55,248 nt of DNA from JAFGGG01 sp964638895. Lineage in GTDB: Bacteria; Spirochaetota; Spirochaetia; SZUA-6; RPPD01. Positions 8,748-17,497 of the stretch are shown here, one piece after another; positions within the stretch are counted from its first letter, which is position 1; the number at the start of each line of letters is the position of its first letter. Location of the stretch: NCBI GenBank assembly GCA_964638895.1, contig CAZWYY010000020.1:1-55248 (forward strand), given 5' to 3'. The position numbers and the translations under genes are program-made. The notes below the pieces were generated by a model, which was not told the origin of the DNA, ran no database searches, and was given only the letters and a program-made list of their open reading frames with translations.

Positions 8748-9332
8748 CTAAAACGGTAGGGCCGAGAGCACTTCAATGAAGCGCTGCATCACGAGGTCGG
8801 TCGCGCCCCCGGCATACCCCTGCAGTGCGCCGATAATACACCCTATCACGATCTCCAACAGCAGCAGCACCAGGGCGAAACTGAGGGAGATGCGAAACCC
8901 GTACAACAGGCGCGCGAACACATCTCTGCCCCTGTCGTCCGTGCCTAGCAGGTGCAGGGCGTCCGGCGCGGTGGGCGGGGTGCCCTTGAGCTCGGCCAGC
9001 GTGGAGGTGTAGGGGCTGTAGGGGATCAGGGGAAAGAGCATAAAATTCGGGGGATTGTCTTTAAAGCGTGGGCTCCGGGCCAGCTCACGGTACAGGGCCT
9101 CGGTATCGTACTTACCGCCGAACTCCTTGTCCGCGTAGAAATTATAGGCCGCGAAAAAATACAGTTTCCCGTCGTACCCGATAAGCAGGGGCTTGTCATT
9201 GGCGATCAGCTCGCTTCCCAGTGAGATGACGAACAGGCCGCCCAGGATTAAAAGCGAGACAAAGGCCCTCTTTATCCGTACGAAGCGTTTGAGTCTTCTT
9301 TTGGTAAGCGGTGACAATCTAAGTTTCATCAT
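8748..9332 (-). pseudogene. yejE: YejE/OppC-type peptide permease, N-terminal fragment ending at an amber codon
   Basis: N-terminal 194 residues of the second membrane subunit of the peptide importer: a first membrane helix (VSLLILGGLFVISLGSELI), the long periplasmic loop with YDGKLYFFAAYNFYADKEFGG typical of YejE, then LLGTDDRGRDVFARLLYG and two helices. Translation stops at TAG in SALPF*YVVSLIG. In E. coli YejE, as recalled, the aligned stretch reads PTLYLLII, so the stop stands in place of Leu and is one base from TTG. Start overlaps the stop of the YejB-type gene by 4 nt, as expected for an operon. Confidence 0.87.
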
Positions 9333-10333
9333 TCAAAGCTTATCCGCGGATCGGCCACGGCCAGGGAAAAATCGGAGACCAGCCTTCCCAGCAGGTTGAA
9401 TAGGGTCTGGATGATGATGATGCCCAGGACCACGGGATAGTCCCTGTTCAGCATGGCCTCGTAGCTCAAGAGCCCCATACCGGGAATGGAAAACACCTTT
9501 TCGATGAGGATGGAACCCGCGAAAAACAGGGTGAACAGGCTGCCCATGCCGGTAAGGATGGGGATAAAGGCATTGCGCAGGGCATGGCGGTACACCACCC
9601 TGTTATAGGACAGCCCCTTGGCCAGGGCCGTGCGGATGTAGTCCTTGTTCAGCTCCTCCATTAATGAGTTTTTCATCAGGGTGGTCAGGATGGCGTACCC
9701 CCCAATGCTGTAACACAATACGGGCAGCACCATATGGTGCAGAAAATCCAGGATCTGCAGGTACCAGGGCAGGTACTCGAAGTTATCCGAGACGATGCCG
9801 CTTAAAGGAAAGAGGTTTAAGAAACTTCCGCCCCCCAGGAACACCAGCAGGAGCACGCCCAGGGCGAAACCGGGAATGGCGTAGCCCACGTACACCACCA
9901 CGCTGGAAACCGTATCGAACAGGCTGCGGTGGGACAGCGCCTTTTTTATGCCCAAGGGAATGCAGATCAGGTATGAAAGCAGGAAGCCGGTCAGTCCGAA
10001 GGTAAGGGAGATTGGCAAACGCGCGAGAATTTCGTCAAGCACCGGGCGGAAGGTACGGAACGACTCCCCGAAATCACCCTGCGCAAGTTTCCATACCCAA
10101 GAGACATACTGCTGAACCACGGGCTTGTCGAAGCCGTAGATCTTTTTCAGGCGCTCCACCTCGGCGCTTTCCACGGTGCGGCTGTGCATGTGCTCACCGC
10201 CCGCGGTCAGGCGCATGATGGCCTGCTCGATGGGGCCGCCGGGCAGGATCCTGGTCAACAGGAAGCAGGCGATACTGACCCCGATCAGCGTGGGAATAAT
10301 CAGTAACAGGCGCTTAATCAGATAGCGCAGCAT
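9329..10333 (-). CDS. yejB: Peptide ABC transporter permease, YejB/OppB type
   Basis: A 334-residue inner-membrane permease with six predicted helices. The N-terminus LIKRLLLIIPTLIGVSIACFLL is the standard first helix of OppB-like subunits, followed by LPGGP and a periplasmic loop. FPLSGIVSDNFEYLPW matches the YejB subgroup. The ATPase-contact loop is LMEELNKDYIRTALAKGLSYNRVVYRHALRNA. It overlaps the end of the solute-binding lipoprotein gene by 20 nt and the YejE-type gene by 4 nt. It should form the pore with the neighbouring YejE-type subunit, which is interrupted here. Confidence 0.94.
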   Translation of the reverse strand: MLRYLIKRLLLIIPTLIGVSIACFLLTRILPGGPIEQAIMRLTAGGEHMHSRTVESAEVERLKKIYGFDKPVVQQYVSWVWKLAQGDFGESFRTFRPVLDEILARLPISLTFGLTGFLLSYLICIPLGIKKALSHRSLFDTVSSVVVYVGYAIPGFALGVLLLVFLGGGSFLNLFPLSGIVSDNFEYLPWYLQILDFLHHMVLPVLCYSIGGYAILTTLMKNSLMEELNKDYIRTALAKGLSYNRVVYRHALRNAFIPILTGMGSLFTLFFAGSILIEKVFSIPGMGLLSYEAMLNRDYPVVLGIIIIQTLFNLLGRLVSDFSLAVADPRISFE

Positions 10334-12092
10334 ATTTCTCTTTCAAAACCTCGTCATAATAAACGCTTATATTCTCAGCGGGCAACGCCCTGTTGGCGTG
10401 CACGGCCTGTTCCAGGGCCTGTTCTTTAGCCTGGTCTATGCTCCAGTCGGTAATGTACGAATCCTCCGAGTAGACGTCCGCGTATTTCTTCAACACCGTG
10501 GGGGGCGTGGTAAACTTGTTCCAGTAGAAAAATCTGACATAGGGCGCGTACCACAACAGAACCGTGGGCACGTCGTTGGTCAGGATCAGGTCTATTCTTT
10601 TGAGTATTTGGATCCGTTTATCGATATCATACTCTTCCAAATAGGGATCGAGCAACACGTCCAGCTCCGGGTTTTTATAGCCAACGATGTTGTTGGTATT
10701 CGGGGCGTCCGCGCGGTCGCCGCGCCAGCCGTCCTCCACCGAAGGGAAACGTGAGTCACGGCCCCAACTCCCCCAGATCATGTCGAAATCGAAGTCCTCG
10801 AAGACCTTTTTGCGAAAAGCGGCCGCGGAGATTAGATTCAGATTGATCTGAATGCCCACCTTGGCGCAGTCCTCCTTGTAGACCGTGAGGTGCTTCTCGA
10901 TGCTGGCGCTGTCATAGGGAAACTCCACCTCGAAACGCCTGCCCCGGCTGTTTATCAGCACCCCGTCGCTGTCCACCCGGTCCCAGCCCGCCTGGGCCAG
11001 AAGCGCGCGCGCCTTTTCCGGGTTGTAGTCAAAACGGGGCAGGTCTTTATCATTATTGAAAAAATCGGGGAAGTAGGAATACAAGGGAATGTACTGATTG
11101 TACATAAGCTTCTCGTTAATCAGCTTCACGTTCAGCAGGTAGGCCATGGCCTTACGCACCCTGACATCCCCAAACAGCTCCCTGCGCATGTTCATGTGAA
11201 AGCCCGAGTAGCCCAGGGGATGGTAGTTATACACTTTTTTGGCCACAATCCAGTTCTGCTTCAGCTGGTAGGGCGGATTCTCCATCGTCCATTCCACCCA
11301 TTTCTTGGCAGAAGGGGGGGTGGTCAGGTCAATGTCGCCCTTTTTCAGGGCCTCCAGGCGGATCTCGTCATCCAGGATGAACTTGTACTTGATGCGCTCG
11401 AAATTATACATTCCCTTCTTCCCCGGCAGGTCTTTGCCCCAGTAGTCGTCGCGCCGCTTGAGTACGATAAATCGCTCGGGCTGTACGTCCTCGATCATAT
11501 ACGGCCCGGAGCCGGGGGGAAGGGAGATGTTGAAATCCTTGTTGAAGTTCCCTTTTTCATACTCGTGTTTGGGCAGCACGGTAAAGGAATAGGCCGAAAT
11601 AAAATTGGACCAGCGCTTGTTTTTGGCCTTGAACACCACGGTCTGTGTGTCCGGGGCGTACACGTCCGCAAACGAGGCCTCAAAATCCAGCCGGAACAGG
11701 CTGGTGAGGTTTTTAGGGTCCATAATCGTCTTATAGGTAAAGATCACGTCATCCGAGGTTACGGGACTGCCGTCCGCCCATTTCGCATCGGGGTTCATGA
11801 CAAAGGTATAGGTAAGCTTGTCGGGGCTTATCGTCCAGCTCTTGGCCAGCCTGCCCTCCAACTCCCAAGTCTCCATGTTGCGCTCGCACAGGCTCTCGTA
11901 GAGAAGCTGGCCCACCTCGATACTGAAGGTGTTGTAGTCGACAAAAAAATTCAGGGATTTGGGCATCTGCTCCTCGCCGATCACGATTGAGTTCTCGGCG
12001 CTCAGGGCGGCAGCCTCCCCTTCCCGCCCCTGGCAGGCGGCAAACAAGAAAACCGCCAGCAACAACGACACAGTACCTGCTAATTTTTTCAT
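10314..12092 (-). CDS. Extracellular solute-binding lipoprotein, family 5 (peptide)
   Basis: A 592-residue SBP_bac_5 protein. The N-terminus MKKLAGTVSLLLAVFLFAAC ends in a lipobox cysteine at residue 20. LTYTFVMNPDAKWADGSPVTSDDVIFTY is the family-5 signature and PPGSGPYMIEDVQP a second conserved segment. It should capture peptides outside the inner membrane and deliver them to the YejB/YejE-type permeases encoded directly downstream. It is the first gene of the leftward operon, and a promoter-like sequence lies about 30-60 nt upstream. A close paralogue (15449-17239) sits 3.4 kb away on the same strand without its own permeases. Confidence 0.95.
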   Translation of the reverse strand: MKKLAGTVSLLLAVFLFAACQGREGEAAALSAENSIVIGEEQMPKSLNFFVDYNTFSIEVGQLLYESLCERNMETWELEGRLAKSWTISPDKLTYTFVMNPDAKWADGSPVTSDDVIFTYKTIMDPKNLTSLFRLDFEASFADVYAPDTQTVVFKAKNKRWSNFISAYSFTVLPKHEYEKGNFNKDFNISLPPGSGPYMIEDVQPERFIVLKRRDDYWGKDLPGKKGMYNFERIKYKFILDDEIRLEALKKGDIDLTTPPSAKKWVEWTMENPPYQLKQNWIVAKKVYNYHPLGYSGFHMNMRRELFGDVRVRKAMAYLLNVKLINEKLMYNQYIPLYSYFPDFFNNDKDLPRFDYNPEKARALLAQAGWDRVDSDGVLINSRGRRFEVEFPYDSASIEKHLTVYKEDCAKVGIQINLNLISAAAFRKKVFEDFDFDMIWGSWGRDSRFPSVEDGWRGDRADAPNTNNIVGYKNPELDVLLDPYLEEYDIDKRIQILKRIDLILTNDVPTVLLWYAPYVRFFYWNKFTTPPTVLKKYADVYSEDSYITDWSIDQAKEQALEQAVHANRALPAENISVYYDEVLKEKYAALSD

Positions 12093-12124
12093 AGGTTGTT
12101 CCCTTTCCTAAGAATTCTTTAAAA

Positions 12125-12153
12125 AATCTACCGTAAATACCATAGTTTGTCAA
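12125..12153 (-). promoter_or_regulatory. Probable sigma-70 promoter of the peptide-import operon
   Basis: On the minus strand TTGACA (12148-12153) is followed after 17 nt by TAGATT (12125-12130), and the start codon lies about 33 nt further on with AAGGGAA before it. The ten bases TTGACAAACT also occur at the -35 of the TetR gene at 17498. Pattern match only. Confidence 0.5.
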
Positions 12154-12254
12154 AGTTTAAAATTAAAATAAGCGAGCGGAGGCGATTACGGGAGATAAAT
12201 ACCTGACACGGTACCGATTATAAGGTATATTTAAGGCAAAAACATAAGGGGATT

Positions 12255-13571
12255 ATGAGGAAAGCGCGCCTGAAAATAGACAAGCAGGAAACAATCCGGG
12301 AGTGGTACCGCCTGGATAACGCCGCCACGTTATACAGCCTGATATCCTCCTCCAGGGAACCGTGCATATTCAGGCTTGAGGCGGGCCTGAAAAAACCGAT
12401 CTCCGTGAATAAACTTCAATCGGCTCTGGATAATATAATAGAAAGATTTCCCTATTACCGGGTGAATTTACAACGGGGACTGTTCTGGCATTTCTGGAAT
12501 ACCAATCTCTCAACACCGCAAATCATCGCGGATTCCGCGTACCCCTGCGAGCGGATGCCCATCACAAAAAAGGGAATATTCCCCTTCCGGGTGCGGGCGC
12601 GTAAAAACAGGATAGCGGCCGAGTTTCATCACAGCATTACGGACGGAGCGGGCGGGTTGATATTTTTAAAGGCATTGGTGGCCGAATACCTCTGTCTGAC
12701 GGGGATGAAAGCCCCCGACTTAAACGGAATTTTCCGACCGGACCAGACCCCCGATCCGTCCGAGTACGAAGACGCCTACAAGAGATTCTATAAAAAATCC
12801 GTGCCTTCCCCGGCAATGCAATCCGGGGTATTCCACCTGCCCTTCAAAAGCGATCACCGGCTGCCCTTTTACCGGACCACGGGAATAATCGAATTCAAGG
12901 ATCTTAAACCTATTGTCAAGAAATTGAGCGTGCGTGTGACGGAGTTCCTGACGGCCGTGCTGATAGAATCCTTTCAGGACATCCTCTTTTCCATGCCCAC
13001 GTCAAAAAGAAAAAAATTCCTGAAACCCATCAGAATACTTGTGCCGGTTAACCTCAGGTATATATACCCGTCACACACCATGAGAAACTTCTCGCTGTAC
13101 GTTAATCCGGAAATCGATCCGCGCCTGGGCCGCTACAGTTTCAGCGATATTCTGAAGCAGGTGTATCATTATATGCGGGTTGAAGTGGATGAAAAATACA
13201 TCAACAAGCAGATAAAACGCAATATACGCGCGGAACTGCACCCGCTGCTCAGAGTCAGCCCGCTTTTTTTGAAAAAAATCGTTTTGAAGACCGCGACGAA
13301 GGCGTATTTCACCAGCGTGAACAATGGGGTGTTGACAAACCTGGGCCCGATTACCATGCCCGCAGCGCTGGAGCATGAGATTGAAGACTTCCAACTTTTC
13401 CTGCCCCCCAGCGGTTCGGTGAAGATAAACCTTGCGGTCTGCAGCTACAGGGACCGGGTCTATTTCAATTTCGGCAGGATCTATAAGGAAGCAGAGGTGG
13501 AAAAGCTTTTTTTCAGAAGGCTTGTCAAACTGGGAATCCATGTTAAAATTAAAGCGGACGGAAAGGAATAA
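12255..13571 (+). CDS. Alcohol acetyltransferase / condensation-domain-like acyltransferase
   Basis: A 438-residue protein of the CoA-dependent acyltransferase superfamily (condensation domain, wax synthase, alcohol acetyltransferase). The catalytic motif HHxxxDG is present as FHHSITDGAGG, residues 125-131. The first half holds the donor-binding lobe (ERFPYYRVNLQRGLFW) and the end has TNLGPITMP, matching the structural NxG region of these enzymes. It is followed after 2 nt by a zinc-ribbon membrane protein and then an alpha/beta hydrolase lipoprotein, all rightward. This suggests a small module making or breaking an ester. The acceptor is unknown, and no carrier-protein domain or synthetase is nearby, so a peptide-synthetase role is unlikely. 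Confidence 0.78.
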   Translation: MRKARLKIDKQETIREWYRLDNAATLYSLISSSREPCIFRLEAGLKKPISVNKLQSALDNIIERFPYYRVNLQRGLFWHFWNTNLSTPQIIADSAYPCERMPITKKGIFPFRVRARKNRIAAEFHHSITDGAGGLIFLKALVAEYLCLTGMKAPDLNGIFRPDQTPDPSEYEDAYKRFYKKSVPSPAMQSGVFHLPFKSDHRLPFYRTTGIIEFKDLKPIVKKLSVRVTEFLTAVLIESFQDILFSMPTSKRKKFLKPIRILVPVNLRYIYPSHTMRNFSLYVNPEIDPRLGRYSFSDILKQVYHYMRVEVDEKYINKQIKRNIRAELHPLLRVSPLFLKKIVLKTATKAYFTSVNNGVLTNLGPITMPAALEHEIEDFQLFLPPSGSVKINLAVCSYRDRVYFNFGRIYKEAEVEKLFFRRLVKLGIHVKIKADGKE

Positions 13572-13573
13572 GT

Positions 13574-14281
13574 ATGCCTTATTGCAGCCAGTGCGGCGTT
13601 GAACTCGATGAGTATGTTGAGGTGTGCCCTTTGTGCTCATCGCCTGTTGTTACATCCAAAAAGATAAAAGCCGGAAAAAATACGGGTTTCCCCGACAAAG
13701 CCGTGCCTGAGAAAAACAAAGGCGTGTTGCGCTTTCTGGCCTGGGAGATTGTCGGTGTTTCACTGCTGACCGCCTTTCTGATTATCGCTCTCACCAATTT
13801 TATTACCGCCTTCGGAATTACCTGGGCCCGTTACCCGTTGGCCTCCATCGCGCTCATCTGGCTGCTGGCTACATCTCCCCTGCTGCTGCCCAAAAAGCCC
13901 CTGCTCATCTCGATTCTGTCCGTGTGCGCGATCATGCTGTTTCTGGCCCTGATTGATCTGATGGATAACGGGATTATCGACTGGTATTATTATATCGCCC
14001 TGCCCATCACAATCATGTCGATTATCGTGACAACGGGAGTTGTCATGTTATGCATAAAGGTCAAAAGAAAGGGCGCCAATCTCGCCGCGTTTATCCTCTT
14101 CGGGATCGGGATCATGGCCGTGGGCCTGGATTTGATTCTGCATTTCGCCCTGACCGGAATGCTAGGCCTTACCTGGTCGTTATTCGTGATCATCCCCATC
14201 CTCTTTATAGGCATATTCCTGCTTTATATCCATTATCGCCTGGTAAAGGCGGTTGATCTGAAGAAATGGTTCCAGGTGTAA
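13574..14281 (+). CDS. Zinc-ribbon membrane protein (DUF6320-like)
   Basis: A 235-residue protein. Residues 4-22 form a zinc ribbon (YCSQCGVELDEYVEVCPLC, two CxxC pairs). A short polar linker follows, then six hydrophobic helices that end just before a basic C-terminus (KAVDLKKWFQV). The architecture matches the DUF6320 type often found beside alcohol-acetyltransferase-like proteins; that association is from memory. It begins 2 nt after the acyltransferase stop, so translation is probably coupled. A role in membrane placement or substrate handling for the acyltransferase is inference only. Confidence 0.8.
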   Translation: MPYCSQCGVELDEYVEVCPLCSSPVVTSKKIKAGKNTGFPDKAVPEKNKGVLRFLAWEIVGVSLLTAFLIIALTNFITAFGITWARYPLASIALIWLLATSPLLLPKKPLLISILSVCAIMLFLALIDLMDNGIIDWYYYIALPITIMSIIVTTGVVMLCIKVKRKGANLAAFILFGIGIMAVGLDLILHFALTGMLGLTWSLFVIIPILFIGIFLLYIHYRLVKAVDLKKWFQV

Positions 14282-14404
14282 ACGCCCGCCGGGTTTCGGA
14301 AGCGCCATAAAAATCAGCATACCGGCGTTCGAGGCCGGCATGGACCGCGGCTCTTTTCGCAGTAATAAGGTATACTTTCCGGAGAATAACAGGTATATTC
14401 AACT

Positions 14405-15439
14405 ATGAAAAGAATACGCTTGGTGTTTCTCGGTGCGGCATTGGTTCTGCTGCTTACTTCCTGCGGCACGTCAACACCCGCCATCGCCGGTGAAAACGGC
14501 ATAGCGGTACTTGAACAAATCATGCTGGGGGGTGTACTGCAGTGGATTCTTATCCGCGGTGTAAACACACACAACCCCATCCTGCTTTTTCTGCACGGCG
14601 GTCCCGGAACGCCGGCCATACCCTTTGAGCATGAGATGCGCGAGCTGGAAAAAACCTTCACCGTGGTGATCTGGGACCAGCGGGGGGCGGGTAAATCCTA
14701 CAACAGCAAAATTCCCAAGCAGAGCATGAATATCGGGCAGTTCGTATCCGATACCCATGAGCTGATGATGCTGCTGCTGGCGCGCTTCAACCAGGAAAAA
14801 CTCTACCTGGTGGGGCATTCCTGGGGCAGTGTGCTGGGGGTGCTGACGGCGAAGAAGTATCCGGAACTTATCTATGCTTATATCGGCGTGGGACAGATTG
14901 CCGACATGACCGAGAATGAGCGCCTCTCGCATGAGTTTACGGAACAAAAAGCGAGTGAATCCGGCAATCGTGAGGCAATCGCCGAACTGGATAAAATTCA
15001 TCCGCCCTATGAAGGAAACACCGAGGAAATAATGATCCACAGGAAATGGCTCGGTAAATTCGGCGGAGTACTGTACGGCGAATCCGACTTCAACAAAATC
15101 ATAGAAATGGCCAAAGCCTCCCCGGAATATTCTTTGGGTGATCTTCTTAATATCGAACCCGGCAGCTTATTCACCCTGCAGTGTGTGTGGGATGAGCTGT
15201 TGACCATTGATTTTTTTAAGCAGGTTCCCGCGCTGGATGTACCGGTTTATTTTTTTCTGGGCAGGCACGATTACATGACCCCGTTTTTACTTGCCGAAGA
15301 ATATTTTAACAAACTTGAGGCCAAAAAGGGTAAACAACTCATCTGGTTTGAAAAATCGGCGCATATCATTATCCTCGAGGAACCGGAAAAGTTTATGCGC
15401 CTGCTTATGACTAAAGTGCTGCCTGAAACGCGGGAATAA
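14405..15439 (+). CDS. Alpha/beta hydrolase lipoprotein (proline iminopeptidase-like)
   Basis: A 344-residue alpha/beta-fold hydrolase with a lipoprotein signal (RLVFLGAALVLLLTSC, lipobox Cys 20). HGGPG (oxyanion hole) and VVIWDQRGAGKSY match the proline iminopeptidase/S33 branch. The nucleophile serine is in GHSWGSVLG, the acid probably in FLGRHDYMTP, and the histidine in KSAHIIILEEPEKF. The enzyme should act outside the cytoplasm, anchored by lipid. It stands 123 nt after the zinc-ribbon protein on the same strand and ends 10 nt before the converging solute-binding protein gene. It may hydrolyse a peptide, or the ester made by the acyltransferase upstream; the sequence does not decide. Confidence 0.88.
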   Translation: MKRIRLVFLGAALVLLLTSCGTSTPAIAGENGIAVLEQIMLGGVLQWILIRGVNTHNPILLFLHGGPGTPAIPFEHEMRELEKTFTVVIWDQRGAGKSYNSKIPKQSMNIGQFVSDTHELMMLLLARFNQEKLYLVGHSWGSVLGVLTAKKYPELIYAYIGVGQIADMTENERLSHEFTEQKASESGNREAIAELDKIHPPYEGNTEEIMIHRKWLGKFGGVLYGESDFNKIIEMAKASPEYSLGDLLNIEPGSLFTLQCVWDELLTIDFFKQVPALDVPVYFFLGRHDYMTPFLLAEEYFNKLEAKKGKQLIWFEKSAHIIILEEPEKFMRLLMTKVLPETRE

Positions 15440-15448
15440 CCTCAATGC

Positions 15449-17239
15449 TTATTCGGATAAACTCGTTTTTAGGGCCTCATCGTAATACACGTCCACAGGC
15501 CGGGCCGGCAGGGCCGTACCCCCGGCAACCGCTTCCTGCAGGGCCTTAAGCGCCTGTGGGTCTATGCTCCAGTCCGTCAGGTAGGTGTCCTCGGCCGCCG
15601 AGTCCGTGTATTTTTTCAACAGGTGCGGCGGGGTGGCGAACTTGTTCCAGTAAAACACGCGCGTATAGGGCGCGTACCAGAGAAGCACCACAGGTACGTC
15701 ATTTGCCAGGATCAGGTCCATTTTCTTCAAGAGCGCCTCGCGCCTGCCGGTGTCGAACTCCTCCAGGTAGCGGTCGATAAGCCTGTCCAATTCCGGGTTT
15801 TTATACCCCACGATGTTGTTGGTGTTGGGCTGATCGGCTGTAGAGCTTTTCCAGCCGTCTTCCATGGAGGGGAAAAGCGTGCCGGGGTCCGTGCCCCAGG
15901 CCACCCAGACCATATCGAAATCCAGGTCCTCAAACACCTTTTTGCGGTAGGTGGCCGCAGAGACCAGGTTCAAGTTAACGCGCACCCCCACCTTGGCGCA
16001 GTCTTCCTTGTAGACCGTGAGGTGTCTTTCGATGCTCGGCGTGCTGTATAAAAACTCGAACTCGAAGCGCTCGCCCTGTTTGTTTATAAGCACGCCGTCG
16101 CCGCCCACCCTGTCCCAGCCGGCCCGGACCAGCAGTGCGCGCGCCTTTTCCGGGTCATAATCAAAATGAGGCAGGTCCCTGTCGTTGTTGAAAAAACTGG
16201 GGAAATACGAGTGCAGGGGAATGTACTGGTTGTACATAAGTTTTTCATTGATGACCTTCACGTTCAAGAGGTAAGCCAGGGCCTTCCTGACCCGTAGGTC
16301 CTGGAACAAATCTTTTCGCATATTCATGTGAAACCCGGAATAAAGCTGGGGCATGTAATTGAAAATCTTTCTGGCCAGTATCCAGTTTTGCTTTACCTGA
16401 TAGGGCGTGTTTGTTTCGGTCCATTCAATCCAATTCTTGGCCGTGGGCGAGGTCATCACGTCGATCTCCCCCTTTTTCAGGGCCTCCAGACGGATGGCGT
16501 CCTCCAGGATAAACTTGTATTTTATGCGCTCAAAGTTGTACATACCCTGTTTCTGCGGCAGGGTCCTGCACCAGTAATCGTCCCGGCGCTTTAGCGTAAG
16601 ATAGCGGTCCGGTTCGCTGTTCTCAATCATGTACGGCCCGGAACCGGGCGGCAGCGTCAGGTTAAAGTCCTTGTTGAAGTCCTTGCCTTCAAACTCATAC
16701 CTGGGAAGCACCATGAAAGAAAAAGCGTGCACGAAGTTGAACCAGCGCGGGCTTTTGGCCTCAAAAACCACGGTGTATTCGTCCCTAGCGTACACCCGCC
16801 TGAAGGCCGCCTCATAAAACATGCGAAAAACCGTTGTCAGGTTATCCGGGTTCATGACCGTGTTGTAGGTGAAGATAACGTCATCCGCGGTCACGGGAGA
16901 CCCATTGGCCCAGCGCGCGTCACGGTTCAACTCAAAGGTGTAGGTAAGCTTGTCCGGGCTGATGCTCCAGCTTTTGGCCAGCCTGCCCTCAAGCTCCCAG
17001 GTGTCCTGGTTGCGCTCGCACAGGCGCTCATACAGCAGTTGGGCCACCTGAATGCTGAACGAGCCGTAATCAATGAAAAAATTCAGGGATTTGGGCATCT
17101 GCGGCACTCCCACCGTTAATGTGTTCTGGTTGCCCGCCGCCGGGACATTCCCCCCCTGCCCCTGGCAGGCCAACAAAAGTAAAAAAACCGCAGCCGCTGT
17201 AATCGATAAAGCGCCTCGCCGTATGTTCATAAATTCCAT
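15449..17239 (-). CDS. Second extracellular solute-binding lipoprotein, family 5
   Basis: A 596-residue paralogue of the protein at 10314-12092, collinear along its whole length: both have MPKSLNFF, LCERN, ELEGRLAKSW, PPGSGPYMIE, LMYNQYIPL and NTNNIVGYKNPELD. It has its own lipoprotein signal (AAAVFLLLLAC). No permease or ATPase follows, so it probably feeds the transporter encoded by the nearby operon with another range of peptides. ATG at 17239 is used; a second ATG three codons later is equally usable. The two copies are separated by the acyltransferase cassette, as if a tandem duplication had been split. Confidence 0.94.
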   Translation of the reverse strand: MEFMNIRRGALSITAAAVFLLLLACQGQGGNVPAAGNQNTLTVGVPQMPKSLNFFIDYGSFSIQVAQLLYERLCERNQDTWELEGRLAKSWSISPDKLTYTFELNRDARWANGSPVTADDVIFTYNTVMNPDNLTTVFRMFYEAAFRRVYARDEYTVVFEAKSPRWFNFVHAFSFMVLPRYEFEGKDFNKDFNLTLPPGSGPYMIENSEPDRYLTLKRRDDYWCRTLPQKQGMYNFERIKYKFILEDAIRLEALKKGEIDVMTSPTAKNWIEWTETNTPYQVKQNWILARKIFNYMPQLYSGFHMNMRKDLFQDLRVRKALAYLLNVKVINEKLMYNQYIPLHSYFPSFFNNDRDLPHFDYDPEKARALLVRAGWDRVGGDGVLINKQGERFEFEFLYSTPSIERHLTVYKEDCAKVGVRVNLNLVSAATYRKKVFEDLDFDMVWVAWGTDPGTLFPSMEDGWKSSTADQPNTNNIVGYKNPELDRLIDRYLEEFDTGRREALLKKMDLILANDVPVVLLWYAPYTRVFYWNKFATPPHLLKKYTDSAAEDTYLTDWSIDPQALKALQEAVAGGTALPARPVDVYYDEALKTSLSE

Positions 17240-17497
17240 CCCGTTATATCCCTTTCACATGTCTATTCATACACATTATATACAATCGCATTACATTATA
17301 ATAGTTGCATTACCTCAAAAAGAAATGAAGCTGCCCGGACTTCCGGGCGGCCATACCCCGGATACCTTCGCGGACAGGGTTAAAAACAGCCGAGGTTGGC
17401 ACAAATACCCAATACAACAAAATTGCATATAACTATTGACAAACTGTTAAACATAGTTTATTTCTTAAACATTATTTAATATACTTGGGAAAATGCT

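Noticed and set aside
10890..11990. 366-codon plus-strand frame opposite the first solute-binding protein gene
   Set aside because: Shadow frame; the minus strand carries a full-length family-5 binding protein.
17333..17348. GCCCGGA/TCCGGGC short palindrome
   Set aside because: Only a 2-nt loop and no T-tract; not placed as a terminator for either neighbour, probably chance.
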